The notes below the pieces were generated by a model. It made no database searches, was not told the origin of the DNA, and saw nothing but the letters and a program-made list of their open reading frames with translations. The position numbers and the translations under genes were made by a program. 64,000 nucleotides of DNA, taken from Ahaetulla prasina (Eukaryota > Chordata > Lepidosauria > Squamata > Colubridae). This document shows positions 1-11,455 of the stretch, one piece after another. The DNA is taken from contig NC_080542.1 of assembly GCF_028640845.1 (NCBI RefSeq), positions 148,799,298 to 148,863,297 on the forward strand. The letters are read 5' to 3'. Numbering within the stretch: position 1 is the first letter of the stretch; each line of letters opens with the position of its first letter.

Positions 1-1843
1 GTTATCTATACGATAAAATCGCTCAGCTGAGGGACGGTCTGGACGAATTTGGGATGATCAAGCGAGGGAGAGGAGGCACGTCTTGTTGAACACGTTTGGG
101 ATGAGTTTGACCCTGTGGCTCCGAGGGCGTGGACAGGTTGTTGGGGAGGCTTCACGGCACGACATGTTTACTGGACCCGTGCCCTTCCTGGCTGGTACTG
201 GCCACTCAGGCGGTGACACGAGGCTGGCTCAGAGGATTATCAACGCTTCTTTGTTGGAAGGGTTTTCCTGCCGCCTTGAAAGAGGCGGTGGTGAGACCCC
301 TCCTTAGAAAGCCCTCATTGGACCCAGCTATTTTGGGTAATTATCGTCCAGTCTCCAACCTTCGCTTTGTTGCGAAGGTTGTAGAAAATGCGTGGCGACA
401 GCTGCCCCAACACCTGGATGAAGATGTCTATCTAGACCCGTTCCAGTCCGGTTTCCGACCCGGATACAGCACGGAGACAGCTTTGGTCGCATTGGTGGAT
501 GATCTCTGGAGGGCCAGGGACAGGGATATTCCTCTGCCCTGGTCCTATTAGACCTCTCAGCGGCTTTCGATACCATCGATCATGGTATCCTGCTGCGCGG
601 TTGGAGGATTGGGAGTGGGAGGCACCGTATATCGGTGGTTCTCCTCCTATCTCTCCGACCGGTCGCGAGTGTTGACAGGGGCAGAGGTGGGCGAGGGGCC
701 TCACTTGTGGGGTCCCACAGTCGATTCTCTCGCCCTGCTGTTCAACATCTACATGAAGCCGTTGGGTGAGATCATCAGTGGTTTGGGGTGAGATACCAGC
801 AGTGCGCTGGCGATACTCAGCTGTACTTTTCACCCCGGACCACCCCAATGAAGTTGTTGAAGTGCTGTCCCGGTGTTTGGAAGCTATGCGGGTCTGGATG
901 GGGAGAAACAGGCTCAAGCTTAATCCCTCCAAGGCGGAGTGGCTGTGGATGCGGCACCCGATTCAGTCAGCTGCAGCGCGGCTGGCTGTTGGAGGCAGTT
1001 ACTGGCCCCAAAGGATAGGGTGCGCAACTTGGGTGTCCTCCTGGATGATCGGCTGTCGTTTGAAGACCATTTGACGGCCGTCTCCAGGAGGCCTTCCACC
1101 AGGTTCGCCTGGTTCGGCAGTTCGCCTTCCTTGATCGGGATGCCTTATGCACAGTCACTCATCTCGTTACCTCTCGCTTGGATTACTGTAATGCTCTCTA
1201 CATGGGGCTCCCCTTGAAGTGCGCTCGGAGGCTTCAGTTAGTCAGAATGCAGCTGCGCGGGTTATAGAGGAGCTACGTGGCTCCCATGTAACACCGCTCC
1301 TCGCAGACTGCACTGGCTGCCTGTGGCCTTCGGGTGCACTTTAAGGTGTTAGTTATGACCTTTAAAGCGCTCCATGGCTTAGGACCTGGGTACTTACGGG
1401 ACCGCCTGCTGTTACCACATGCCTCCCACCGACCCGTGCGCTCCCATAGAGAGGGACTTCTCAGGTGCCGTCCGCCAAACAATGTCGGCTGGCGGCCCCA
1501 GGAAGGGCCTTCTCTGTGGGGCCCCCACTCTGGAGCAGGCTTCCCCGGGCCTCGCCAAATACCTGACCTTGGACATTTCGTCGCGAACTCAAGACTCATC
1601 TTTTTATTCGCGCGGGGCTGGCTTAAATTGGGTTTTTAAATGTTGAATTTATTAATTTTAATCGGGGTTTTTTAGTATGGTAAATTTTAATTGCTGGGCT
1701 AATTTAATAAGTTTTTTAATTCGTATTTTAAACCTGTATATTGTATGGTCGGTTTTTATTATGCCTGTACACCGCCCTGAGTCCTTCGGGAGAAGGGCGG
1801 TATAAAAATCAAATAAAATAAAATAAATAAATAAATAAATAAA
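1..1843 (+). mobile_element. L2-clade LINE, degraded, 3' half
   Basis: Conceptual translation in shifting frames matches the reverse-strand L2 copy at 36.5-39.7 kb, from the region just after its endonuclease (IAQIR-like) through RT motifs such as [24 protein letters not shown] and [11 protein letters not shown] to the C-terminus. Frameshifts and stops are frequent, so it is dead. The 3' end is diagnostic: a GGGCGGTATAAAAATC-type end at about 1795-1815 followed by an A/T-rich AAATA/AAAT tail to 1843. The left boundary is the window edge, so its 5' extent is unknown. Confidence 0.9.
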
Positions 1844-3990
1844 GTCAAACTAGAGTCTTGGACTTTAAGAGAGCTAATTTCAATAAACTTAGAGAGAGCT
1901 TGAGAAGGATTCAATGGATGAGAATCCTCAGGGGGAAAACAACTCAAGAAGCTTGGGAAATTTTGAAAAGTGAGATTATAAAAGCACAGTCTAACACAAT
2001 ACCAATGAAGAAGAAAAATAGTAGATCTCAAAAGAAACCAGCATGGATGCATAAAGAACTATCTGACAAATTGAAAGACAAAAAGGACAAATATAAAAAG
2101 TGGAAAGAGGGGCAAATAACTAAGGCAGAATATCAGCAAAGCCGAGCCTGTAAAGATGAAGTGAGGAAAGCTAAGGCTCACAATGAACAAAGGCTAGCGA
2201 CAAAAGTAAAAATAACAAAAAGCTTCTTCCAACATGTTAAAAACAAGAAAAAGTCAAGGAAACAATTGGCCCATTGCTGGGAGAAAGTGGCAAGAAGATG
2301 ACAAGCAACAGGAGAAAGCAGATCTACTTAACTCATTTTTGCATCTGTCTTTACACAAAAGGAAAAAACAATCCAACCTATCAAAAACAGCACTACAAAA
2401 AACAGATTAGAAACACAAGTTAAAATAGGGAAGAAAATGGTAAGTGAACACCTGTCTACCCTAGACGAGTTCAAATCACCAGGACCGGATGGATTACACC
2501 CCAAGGTTCTGAAGGAACTGGCAGACGTGATCTCAGAACCACTGAACTATATCTTTCAAAGATCCTGGAGCACTGAGGAGCTGCCAGAGGACTGGAAAAG
2601 AGCTGATGTAGTTCCCATCTTCAAAAAAGGGAAAAAAACAGATCCAGGAAACTACAGACCTATCAGTCTGACCTCAATACCGGGAAGATTCTGGAAAAGA
2701 TAATCAAGCAACGAATCACCGAGCACCTAGAAGCAAACAAAGTAATAACCAAAAGCCAACATGGGTTTGTCAAAAACAGATCATGCCAGACTAATCTTAT
2801 CGCATTCTTTGACAAAATGACAAAATTAGTAGACCAGAGGAATGCTGTTGATATAATTTACTTGGACTTCAGTAAAGCATTTGATAAAGTAGACCATAAC
2901 CTACTACTAGATAAAGTAGAAAAATGTGGGTTAGACAGCACCACCACCAGATGGATTCGTAACTGGCTGACCAACCGCACTCAACGTGTAGTCCTCAACG
3001 GAACTACATCCACATGGAGGGAAGTATGCAGTGGAGTACCCCAAGGCTCTGTTTTAGGCCCAGTACTCTTCAACATCTTCATCAATGACTTGGACGAGGG
3101 GATAGATGGGCAACTCATCAAATTTGCAGATGACACCAAGCTGGCAGGAATAGCCAACACTCCAGAAGATAGGCTCAAGTTACAGAAAGATCTTGACAGA
3201 CTTGAACATTGGGCGCTATCTAACAAAATGAAATTCAACAGTGAAAAAAGTAAGGTTCTACATTTAGGCCAAAAAACAAAATGCACCAGTACCATATATG
3301 TGGTACCTTGCTCAATAGTAGTACCTGTGAGAGGGATCTTGGAGTCCTAGTGGACAACCATTTAGATATGAGCCAGCAGTGTGCAGCAGCTGTTAAAAAG
3401 CCAACACAGTTCTGGGCTGCATAAACAGTGGGATAGAATCAAGATCACGTGAAGTGTTAGTGCCACTTTATAATGCCTTGGTAAGGCCACACTTGGAATA
3501 TTGCATCCAGTTTTGGTCGCCACGATGTAAAAAAGATGTTGAGACTCTAGAAAGAGTGCAGAGAAGAGCAACAAAGATGATTAGGGGACTGGAGGATAAA
3601 ACATATGAAGAACGGTTGCAGGAACTGGGTATGTCTAGTTTAACAAAAAGAAGGACTAGGGGAGACATGATAGCTGTGTTCCAATATCTTAGGGGCTGCC
3701 ACAAAGAAGAGGGAGTCAGGCTGTTCACCAAAGCACCTGAGGGTAGAACAAGAAGCAATGGGTGGAAACTGGTCAAAGAAAGAAGCAACTTAGAACTAAG
3801 GAGAAATTTCCTGACAGTTAGAACAATTAATAAGTGGAACGACTTGCCTTCAGAAGTTGTGAATGCTCCAACACTGGAAATTTTTAAGAAAATGTTGGAT
3901 AACCATCTGACTGAGATGGTGTAGGGTTTCCTGCCTGGGCAGGGGGTTGGACTAGAAGGCCTCCAAGGTCCCTTCCAACTCTGATGTTAT
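1844..3990 (+). mobile_element. CR1 LINE, 5'-truncated, frameshifted
   Basis: Four open segments (1858-2301, 2437-2703, 2817-3350, 3454-3924) carry successive CR1 ORF2 blocks: a basic linker, [67 protein letters not shown], an intact FADD catalytic motif (about 3122-3133), and the C-terminal PHLEYCIQFWSP and WNDLPSEVVNAPTLEIFKK blocks. Frame changes separate them, so no active protein is made. The 3' end is the classical CR1 terminus (GGTTGGACTAGAAGGCCTCC at about 3945) ending in a TTATG-type repeat. It abuts the L2 tail, suggesting insertion next to or into it. Confidence 0.93.
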
Positions 3991-4203
3991 GTTATGTATC
4001 TATCTATTATCCATCATCCATCCATCTATCTATGTATCTATCTATCCATCCATCCATCCATTCATCTATATCTATCCATCTATCTATTTATCCATCATCC
4101 TCCATCCATCCATCCATTATCTATATCTATCTATCTCCATCTATATCTATCTATCTATCTATCCATCCATCCATCCATCCATCCATTGATATATCTATCT
4201 ACT
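3991..4203. repeat. (ATCT/ATCC)n microsatellite
   Basis: Interrupted tetranucleotide array of ATCT, ATCC and ATATCT blocks starting directly at the CR1 3' end, consistent with a microsatellite that grew from the LINE tail. The open frames here encode only low-complexity Ile/Tyr/Leu/Ser or Pro/Ser repeats and are not genes. Confidence 0.9.
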
Positions 4204-4624
4204 CAAGGATTTCTTGCCTTTGGAGGAGCTGAAATAATATTTTTGTGAGTTTGGAAGCACGTTCATTGCACAACACATAAATGCTTCCCTATTTTTGCAA
4301 AAACAGGAGATTGTGTTTCTCTTAAGTGGTACCCAAACACGCAGACAGCTGCTTTTTAAACACAGGATGACCAATTTGGAAGAGCCGTTTGTACATTTTA
4401 TTTGACTTCCATGTCTGGTTTGTTTTGTTTTGTTTTTTAAGTCAAAAACAAGAAGTAAGTGTTGCCATCCTCCGCACACATGTAAATGTCCACCCTGCGC
4501 CATCTGTCAGCTTCTCCTGTATGCGCGTTGTGAAGGACGGACCCTGGTCGCTAGGCTGTTGAGATATTGGTTTTTATCTGTTGATGGGAATATGAGAAAC
4601 CGTCCTTTAGCAGGGCATTCTTTC
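4204..4624. other. Unassigned spacer
   Basis: About 420 bases between two microsatellites. I see no recognisable coding block, repeat family or RNA gene. A T-rich TGTTTTGTTTTG run lies at about 4421-4438. Confidence 0.4.
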
Positions 4625-4679
4625 AGGTGAGATAGATGGATAGATTAGTGACAGAGAGATAGAGATGGATAGATGGATG

Positions 4680-4757
<78 letters not shown>

Positions 4758-4990
4758 TATAGATTAGTGTGAGAGAGAGAGACAGACAGACGATGGATGG
4801 GTAGATAGATAAATAGATGGAGACAGACAAGTAATAGATAGAGGATAGATAGATAGACTGACAGAGACAGAGAAAGAAAGAGAGAGAGAGAGTTGATAGA
4901 GAGATAGTTGATAGAGACAGCTAGATAGATAGAGATTAATAGATGGATAGGTAGATAGATAAAGAGATATGATAGAGAGATAGACAGACA
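4625..4990. repeat. (GATA)n-rich microsatellite
   Basis: About 365 bases of GATA/GATG/GACA units with a pure GATA core of about 16 units at 4680-4745, then mixed GACA, GAGA and GATA blocks. GATA-rich arrays are the defining unit of snake Bkm satellite DNA, but one short array does not show sex linkage. Confidence 0.92.
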
Positions 4991-5040
4991 ATGCCACAAA
5001 ATATACTAGAAATTAGAGCAGCTGTTCTAAAATAAGATTA

Positions 5041-5074
5041 CACTCATACACACACACACACATAAGCACACATA

Positions 5075-5118
<44 letters not shown>
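5041..5118. repeat. (CA)n / (TG)n dinucleotide pair
   Basis: A short ACACAC run (about 5047-5070) is followed within a few bases by a pure (GT)n run (about 5077-5116). The CA then GT order makes the two runs self-complementary, able to pair as a hairpin. Confidence 0.85.
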
Positions 5119-5259
5119 TCCTATTTTAGAAGAGCTGCTCTAATTTCTGGTGTAATTTGGGGCACTTTGATCGTCTCTGTAGCATCCGTCAAATCTTTAA
5201 CCCCAGGAGACGATTTCAGTGCCCTGGAGATTATCTGGAGAATTTCAGTTGAGATTTGG

Positions 5260-5548
5260 GAATTTTGGTGCCAATCAGGGAGGTTATTAAGTGAATCACA
5301 CGGTTGTTCAATGAGTCCAGTAAAAATGAGCCAGTTGTCCAACATTCGAATTGTGATCATGTGACCCTGGGCAAGCCGTGATGGTCATAAGTATGAGGAC
5401 CAATCACAGTGAATTTGGATTACATGATGGTGGGCATCCGGTGACGGTCCTAAATGCAAGAACCCATCATAGCTCACTTCTTTCAGGGCTGTTCTAACTT
5501 CAAACTATCACTAAGTGAACTTGTCGTAACTTGAGGACCAGCTGCAGA
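5260..5548 (-). mobile_element. TA-MITE copy, diverged
   Basis: Carries blocks of the dispersed MITE in reverse order (TTAAGTGAATCACACGGTTG, GTGACCCTGGG, GATGGTCATAAGTATGA, TCACTAAGTGAAC) and ends in GTAACTTGAGGACCAGCTGC, a diverged copy of the terminal inverted repeat. The left end is not clear. Confidence 0.7.
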
Positions 5549-5719
5549 GTAATATTTCAAGGAATCATTTTAGACAAATCTTTGATTCTCACCTTTAGCG
5601 ACGGAGATTTCTCACTAAAGAGGTGGAAATCAAAAATGGAATTGGGACAATATTTATATTAAAATCATTTAATCCTCCATTATTCCGAATATTTATTGAT
5701 GAATTGGTGGGATTTTTAT

Positions 5720-6000
5720 CCGGCCTTTATTATTTTCACAAATAATTCAAGGGAGTGCGCAAATCTCCTTCCTCCTTCTATTTTCCCCCAGAAAAACGAT
5801 CCAGTGAGGTGGGTTGGGCAGGCCCCAAATCCCCCATCCGGCTTTCATGCCTAGGGTGGGACTAGAACTCACTGTCTCCTGGTGATTGGCTCAAATTCAC
5901 CCAGCTAAATTTCATGCCTAAGGCAGGACTAAAACTCACCAACTAGAACTCACTGCTAATTTTCATGCTTCAGGCAGAACTAGAACTCCCGTCTCCCTGC
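5720..6000. repeat. MIR-like SINE fragments
   Basis: Contains CCAGTGAGGTGGGTTGGGC, GGCTTTCATGCCTAGGGTGG and GACTAGAACTCACTGTCTCC, partly repeated at about 5880-5990. The order (gaggtaggt, then cacccagct, then gactagaactc) resembles the core of MIR/CORE-type SINEs. The same element recurs at 25910-26020 and 36050-36223. Family name is inferred. Confidence 0.5.
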
Positions 6001-6156
6001 TCTTGTGCCTAGACCAAATTGGCTTCAGTCACAAAAACGAACCCTACAAATGTCTCATTAATGGAGAACCCTAAAATAGCATTATTACATGGCCAAAAAT
6101 TTGCGTTTTTAAATCCTAATGAAAGAAAAATCAGTATAATTAACAGAAACACACAG

Positions 6157-6622
6157 CCACGATGTAAAAAAGATGCTGAGACTCTAGAAAGAGTGCAGAG
6201 AAGAGCAACAAAGATGATTAGGGGACTGGAAGCTAAAACATATGAAGAACGGTTGCAGGAACTGGGTATGTCTAGTTTAATAAAAAGAAAGACTAGGGGA
6301 GACATGATAGCAGTGTTCCAATATCTCAGGGGTTGCCACAAAGAAGAGGGAGTCAAGCTATTCTCCAAAGCACCTGAGGGTAGAACAAGAAGCAATGGGT
6401 GGAAACTAATCAAGGAGAGAAGCAACCTAGAACTAAGGAGAAATTTCCTGACAGTGAGAACAATTAATAAGTGGAACAACTTGCCTGCAGAAGTTGTGAA
6501 TGCTCCAACACTGGAAATTTTTAAGAAAATGTTGGATGACCATTTGTCTGAAACGGTGTAGGGTTTCCTGCCTGGGCAGGGGGTTGGACTAGAAGGCCTC
6601 CAAGGTCCCTTCCAACTCTGTT
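6157..6622 (+). mobile_element. CR1 LINE 3' fragment
   Basis: Starts abruptly at CCACGATGTAAAAAAGATGC and stays open in one frame to 6561, encoding the CR1 ORF2 C-terminus (ETLERVQRRATKMIRGLE through WNNLPAEVVNAPTLEIFKK). The 3' end, GGTTGGACTAGAAGGCCTCC at about 6581, leads into a TTATT tail. It is closely similar to 3530-3990, so it is a fairly young 5'-truncated insertion of the same subfamily. Confidence 0.93.
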
Positions 6623-6859
6623 ATTATTATTACTATATACAATGTTTCTGATCTACTTTTGCTGTGAAACTGTGAAGTTTCAAAGTGTGAGACTCGAAGC
6701 CACAGTTCTGTGCAATCCTAAATCCATTTATTTAGACTTCCATTTGCACTTCTGAAGTTGTGACACCGCGGTGGAGGGCTTGCAAAAACAGAGGTGTTAG
6801 CACAATGCGAAAAAGAATTTCCAGCTTTGTTGTTCAGTTTTTCACCACAACAAGGGTTG

Positions 6860-7665
6860 AATATTGCTTGTTTGTGTTCGTGGATGCGCTGTCCTAGCCT
6901 TCTACCCGTCTGTCCTTACACAGTGGCTCTTACAATCCCCTACCTTGTCTGTTCTAGATTTTATTGCCTCTTTTCAAAGGGGTATAAACATTATTTATCT
7001 CTCTGTGTCCGTTGATGGCTATTTTGTCTGAATGCCATCTTCTAAAAATTTTCTAACATTTTTCAAATTGGTTTGGTTCTAGGATGGTCAGTTTCCCAGT
7101 TGAAACTACAATTGAATCTATCCACATGTTGTGCAGTTAAGGAGTTCTCATTGTGTCTTCACACTTGTGAAGGAACACTTGTTGGTGTTCCTGGTTGCTA
7201 CCTGGTGTTCCTGGCTGCGTTCTGCTAGTCTTCTCCCTGTTTCTCCTACATAGTGGCTGTTAGAGTCCCTACGCTGTCAGTTATAAATTTTATTGTCTTT
7301 TTTCAAGTGCAAGTAAAGTGCATGCAAAGCTGGCTGAGGAACTCTGGGAGTTGAAGTCCACAAGTCTAAAAGGGACCAAGGTTGGAGACCCCTGGTCTAG
7401 AATGCTCAAAATTTCCCAGCTGGAACCATGGTTGAATCTGTCCATGTGCTGTGCAGTTAAGGACTGACAGTTTTCATTCTGTCAGTCCCTACATTGTCGG
7501 TTTTAAATTTTATTGTTTGTTTTTTTTCAAAAGCATGTAAACGTTATTTACCTCTATGTGTCTGTTGATGGCTGCTCCTGTCTGAGTGCCATTTCCAACA
7601 ATTCCCTAGCATTTTTGGACTTGCCCTTGGTCTAGGATGCTCGGTTTCCCAGTTCACACCCCTAA
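6860..7665. repeat. Three diverged copies of a ~240-320 bp unit
   Basis: Blocks such as AGATTTTATTGCC/AAATTTTATTGTC (6957, 7288, 7505), ATTTATCTCTCTGTGTC/ATTTACCTCTATGTGTC (6992, 7545) and TTGAATCTATCCAC/TTGAATCTGTCCAT (7111, 7432) recur in the same order at 235-330 bp spacing. It is a tandemly arranged repeat of unknown family. At 7330-7400 it contains one copy of the dispersed 'ctgggagttgaagtcca' repeat. Confidence 0.6.
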
Positions 7666-8198
7666 ACATAGAATAACAGAATTGGAAGGGATATGATGAC
7701 CCGTACCCCACCTGCATCCATTTTGGGGGTCCCCTAATCATCCTTGGTTGCATCTTTCTCCCTATATCTTCTTGCACAGCTGGAGGCGTCGGAGATCTGT
7801 TGCCCCACTTTGAATAAATGTGGAAAACCTCTTTTGGGAGGGTTGCTAGGTAACAGCTGGAAAGTTCACGAGCAGATTAGATTCAGTAAAAAGAAGAGCA
7901 GGGAGGGAGGAGAGAAAAAAAGAAATGAGGAGGAGGAAGAGGAAGAGAAAGAAGATCGGGGGAGGGAGGGAGAAAATGCCGATTTTCCTTCTGGAAAATA
8001 TTTGCCTAATCAAAGCACATAAACAGAGGTCAGATCTTAACTTCCTCAGTGGAGGTTCACCCTATAATCCAGGAAGGAGGAAGGACTACAGCTTCCATCA
8101 TCCACAGCCCTCCTGGGCCGTGTTGCTAGGATGAGATGAGGTAGTCACCCAACATACCCCAAAAGGGTCTGAGCTCAGCTCAATCTCATTTTCAACAA
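7666..8198. other. Unassigned spacer with a purine-rich patch
   Basis: No gene or named repeat recognised. A purine-rich GGAGGA/GAAGAG patch lies at about 7895-7975. Open frames across it are low-complexity Glu/Lys/Arg and unconvincing. Confidence 0.4.
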
Positions 8199-8400
8199 CA
8201 GGCAGCCCTCCACTTACCAATAGTTCATTTAGTGACCGTTCCAAGGAATAACAATGGTGACTTACGACCGGTTTTTGCCCTTACGACCATTGTGGCACCC
8301 CACGATCAAAATTCAGATGCTTGGCCACCGACTCACCCTCTTAACGACCCTCTGAGAAGCAAAGTTGATGGGGAAGCCAGGTTCACGTATAACAACCATG
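8199..8400 (+). mobile_element. TA-MITE fragment
   Basis: CAGGCAGCCCTCCACTTACC at 8201 begins a MITE-like run (CATTTAGTGACCGTTCCAAG, then TGACTTACGACCGGTTTTTG, then ATCAAAATTCAGATGCTTGG). The right half degrades after about 8400. Confidence 0.65.
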
Positions 8401-8624
8401 TGCTACCTGTCTGGTTGTCGTACGAGTGTACAATTGCCTGCATTGTCGCCGTTGCCATCTTGACTTTGCATAAAAGCTTTTCTGTGCCTCTGTTTCGGCT
8501 TTTGCTGGCCACATAGTGGGTGGGAAATGTCCTTGAATGAGTCAAGGTTTTGCCAACCGGAAGGCAGGATGACTTCAGACCTTTGAATTTAAGTTGGTTT
8601 TGTTTGAGTCATCTGGAGATGGAG

Positions 8625-9112
8625 AGGAAAAAACGGCAGGCAAAATCGTGGACAAGAGAAAAAGGAGAAGAAGAAGAAAAAGAGAAAGAGAAAAAAAAAG
8701 GAAGGGAAGGGAAGGGAAGAGAAGAGAAAGAGGGGGGAAGGGAAGGAAAGGAGAAAGGAAAAAGGAAAAAAGGAAGGAAAGGAGGAAAGGAAAAAGAAAG
8801 GAAAGGAAAAAGAAGGAAAGAGAAGGGAAGGGAAAGGGAGGAGAAGAGAGGAGAGGAAAGGAAAAGAAAGGAAAGAAAAAGAGAGGAAAGAGAGGAGAGG
8901 AAAGGAAAGGACAGGAAAGAAAAAGAGAGAAAGGAAAGGAAAGGCAGGGAAGGAAAGGAGAAAGGAAAGTGAAAAAGGAAAGGAAAGGAAAAAGGGAAGA
9001 GAATGGGAGGGAAAGAGAGGAGAAGAGAAGAGAGGAAATGAAAAGAGAAGAAAAAAAAGAAAGGAAAGAAAAGAGAGAGAGAGAGGAAAGGAAAGCAAAG
9101 CAAAAAAGCTAA
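8625..9112 (+). repeat. Long homopurine (GGAAA)n-like tract
   Basis: Almost 490 bases of nearly uninterrupted A/G on the plus strand, made of GGAAA, GGGAA and AGAGA units. It is open in most frames on both strands only because stop codons are rare in pure A/G or C/T runs. Such tracts can form triplex DNA in vitro; function here is unknown. Confidence 0.92.
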
Positions 9113-9164
9113 AAGGCAAATATTTGGTCTACACAAGACCCCTTTAACGAGGAATAATTTATAT

Positions 9165-9915
9165 AGGCAGTCCTCGACTTACAACCACAATAGAGCTCAA
9201 AATTTCTGTCGCTAAGTGAGACATACGTTGAGATTTTTGCCCCATTTTCTTCCCTCATTGGTTAAGTAAATCCCTGCCGTTGTTAAGGTAGTCACTTGGT
9301 CGTTAAGTGAAGCTAGAAAGTGAAGCTAGAAAGTGAAGTATAGAAATCAAATAAATAAAATAAAATAAAATAAATAAATAAGCTGGCTTCCTCACTGTGA
9401 TTTTGCTCGTCAGGAGGTTGCTAACGGGGATCACGTGACCCCCGGGGAGTGCGGTGACCGTCATAATACAAGTCCATCGCACAAGCATCTGAATTTAGGA
9501 CCATGGGGGGGATGCGGCAAAGGTCGTAATTGCGGAAAACTGTCCTTAATCCAGGGGTGAAATGCTCCCGGTTCGGACCGGATCGCCTGATCCGGTAGCA
9601 ATGGCGGCAGGTGGTTCGGAGAACCGGTAGCAAAAATCCCTTCCCTTCCCCTCCATGCCCAGCTGAGCCGCGCGATCATCAGAGGTTTTTGTTTTTACTT
9701 TTAAAAGCATTTTTTTTCTTCGGCTGAAAAAATGCTTTTAAAAGTAAAAAAGAAGAAGTTGGCCACGCCCACCCAGTCACATTACCCCCACCACCACCAA
9801 GCCACGCCCACAGTAACAAATTTTATATTTTCACCACTGCCTCAATCCTTCTTTTTTTCAGTGCCGTTTTCAATTCGGACGGTCACTAAACGAATCGTTG
9901 TAAGTCGAGGACCTA
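9165..9915 (-). mobile_element. TA-MITE split by two insertions
   Basis: Starts with GGCAGTCCTCGACTTACAAC at 9166 and continues in MITE order to about 9310. It is interrupted by an A/T-rich tail (9335-9382) resembling an L2 3' end. It resumes at 9383-9543, is interrupted again by a hAT-type MITE (9552-9839), and ends with TTGTAAGTCGAGGACC at about 9898. Confidence 0.75.
9552..9839. mobile_element. hAT-type MITE with 8-bp target duplication
   Basis: The 288-bp element begins CAGGGGTGAAAT and ends ATTTTCACCACTG, near-complementary ends. It is flanked by CCTTAATC (9544-9551) and CCTCAATC (9840-9847), an 8-bp duplication with one mismatch, typical of hAT transposition. Inside, 9691-9750 is a long hairpin of complementary ACTTTTAAAAGCATTTTTT-type arms. 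No transposase is encoded. Confidence 0.8.
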
Positions 9916-10206
9916 AGAAATGCTGGATTCAGAGGTCTGATCGTTGGTTTCTCGCTTGGCAACCAAGATTCTGTCCTTCATCCTGGTTTGTTCCCCGCTT
10001 GTCCAGCAGGAAAGTTTAGGAACTGAGGATGCTCTGGTTGCCATGGCAACCACCTAGCACCCAGCTGCCATGGTGACAGTTGGCTGGGAAGAGAGACAGC
10101 ATCAGGCTGAGTTTAGATCTGGGTTAAATCTTTGCTTGCCAAAGGATTCTCGGTCTCCCTACGTGACGGGAAATGTCCCTACGACGGGCTGAAGGCCCGG
10201 GGCCCT

Positions 10207-10320
10207 CGTACAGGTAGTCCTCGACTTACAATGTTCCGTTTAGTGACTGTTCGAAGTAAGAACGGCACTGAAAAAAGGTGACTTAGGACCAATTTTCACA
10301 CTGATGAGCGTCGCAGCTGG
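10207..10320 (+). mobile_element. TA-MITE 5' fragment
   Basis: TACAGGTAGTCCTCGACTTA at 10209 is a near-canonical MITE terminus. About 110 bases of MITE sequence follow before it switches to the 'ggagttgaagtccacc' repeat. Confidence 0.75.
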
Positions 10321-10545
10321 GGGATTATGGGAGTTGAAGTCCACCTGGGGGGGATTCTGGGAGTTTACGCCTATCCCCCTTTAAGCTTGCCGGGTGGAGG
10401 ATTCTGGGAATCTTAAAGAATGCCAGCTGGTAGTTGAAATCCTGATCTAGAGATCCTAAATTGCCCTAAAGTAGAAGTCTGCAAACTTGGCTCTTTTAAG
10501 ACTTGTGGACTTCAACTCCCAGAGTCCCTCAATCAGCAAAGCCTT
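10320..10545. repeat. Copies of a short dispersed squamate repeat
   Basis: Several partial copies, on both strands, of a short sequence containing GATTCTGGGAGTTGAAGTCC. The same unit occurs at about 7336, 27000, 30005-30075, 36475-36510, 39700, 53750, 59340-59450 and 60455-60580. I cannot assign it to a named family. Confidence 0.6.
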
Positions 10546-10715
10546 AAGGCCACACTTCCCATGATTCATGGTTTATGGCTTATAAACCCTGACAATAAAC
10601 CACGTTGTTTCGATAAACAATGATAAAACAAACCATGGTTTGTGCTTTTTCCTCAGCTGGTTTATACCCTCTGGCCCATTTTTTCAAACCCCTCTTTTTT
10701 CCTCCCTTCTCAGGC

Positions 10716-10873
10716 TCAAACGAGACCTCCAAGTGACGGTGTCTGACCGCATCCCGCTTAGCCAAAACAACCGGAAACGCTTAGTGACGGTCGCGACCCG
10801 GGACGACGTGACCCTGCCGGATTTTGCCAAGACCCGGGATGGCTTTGTGCTCTCCTGGCCAAGGAGCCGATGA
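10716..10873 (+). CDS. Possible orphan terminal exon
   Basis: After a strong polypyrimidine tract and acceptor (TTTTTTCCTCCCTTCTCAG, ending 10715), an open, GC-rich reading frame of 52 codons runs from a split first codon to TGA. The peptide is neither low-complexity nor repeat-like and includes DLQVTVSDRIPL, RLVTVATRDDVTLPDF and KTRDGFVLSW. Codon third positions are mostly G/C, unlike the surroundings. I do not recognise the protein, see no partner exon upstream within the window and no AATAAA soon after the stop. It could be the last exon of a plus-strand gene starting left of the window, a processed fragment, or chance. Confidence 0.3.
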
Positions 10874-11066
10874 ACCAGTGTTGCCTTGAATCTTTCTGGC
10901 TCCTGGGAAAGCGGCAAAAACGATTCCACAAATCATAAGGTCTAGCGTCTTTATTATATTTTTAAATTGTTGCCTTTTGGAGCTGAGCGGAGGAAGGAAT
11001 GGTACTGCATTCAATTTTTTAGCTGAAGCTCTTCCTTCCGTCGCCTTGAAAGAACAATACTCATTA

Positions 11067-11455
11067 CAGCTAGTCCTCAACTTACAACAGTCTGTTTAGC
11101 GACTGTCCCAATGGCGCTAGAAAAAAGGCAACTTCACACTTATGACTGTTGCCACATCCCTGTGATCCAAACGCAGATGCACAGCAACCGACTCGTATTT
11201 ACAACGCAGGGCAACTGACTCGTATATATGACAGTTGCAATGTCCCCTGGAGGGCAGGATGTCACGTTTTTGCAACCTTCCAAAAAGTGGCCAACAGGGA
11301 AGCCCGATTCATTGAACGACCGGCTTGCTAATTGAACAATTACAGGGATTCAAAGGTGGCAAATAAGGTTGTAAAACGAGACAAAACTCAATGAATGTCT
11401 CGGTCAGCAGCAGAAATTTTGGGCGCCACTGTCATCGTAAGTTGAGGACTACCTG
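11067..11455 (+). mobile_element. Complete TA-MITE (389 bp)
   Basis: Starts CAGCTAGTCCTCAACTTACA and ends GTAAGTTGAGGACTACCTG, inverted complements, flanked on both sides by TA (11065-11066 and 11456-11457). A TA duplication with CAG...CTG ends is the signature of Tc1/mariner-type elements, pogo/Tigger-like among them. There is no transposase frame. This is one of the best references for the more than 15 related fragments in the window. Confidence 0.85.

Noticed and set aside
3984..4997. Ile/Tyr/Leu/Ser-repeat frames over ATCT and GATA arrays
   Set aside because: Microsatellite translation artefacts, also present near 21200 and 58700.
8550..9136. Overlapping 140-176 codon frames on both strands
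   Set aside because: Pure purine/pyrimidine simple repeat gives Lys/Glu/Arg/Gly or Phe/Leu/Ser/Pro only; no start context or domain.
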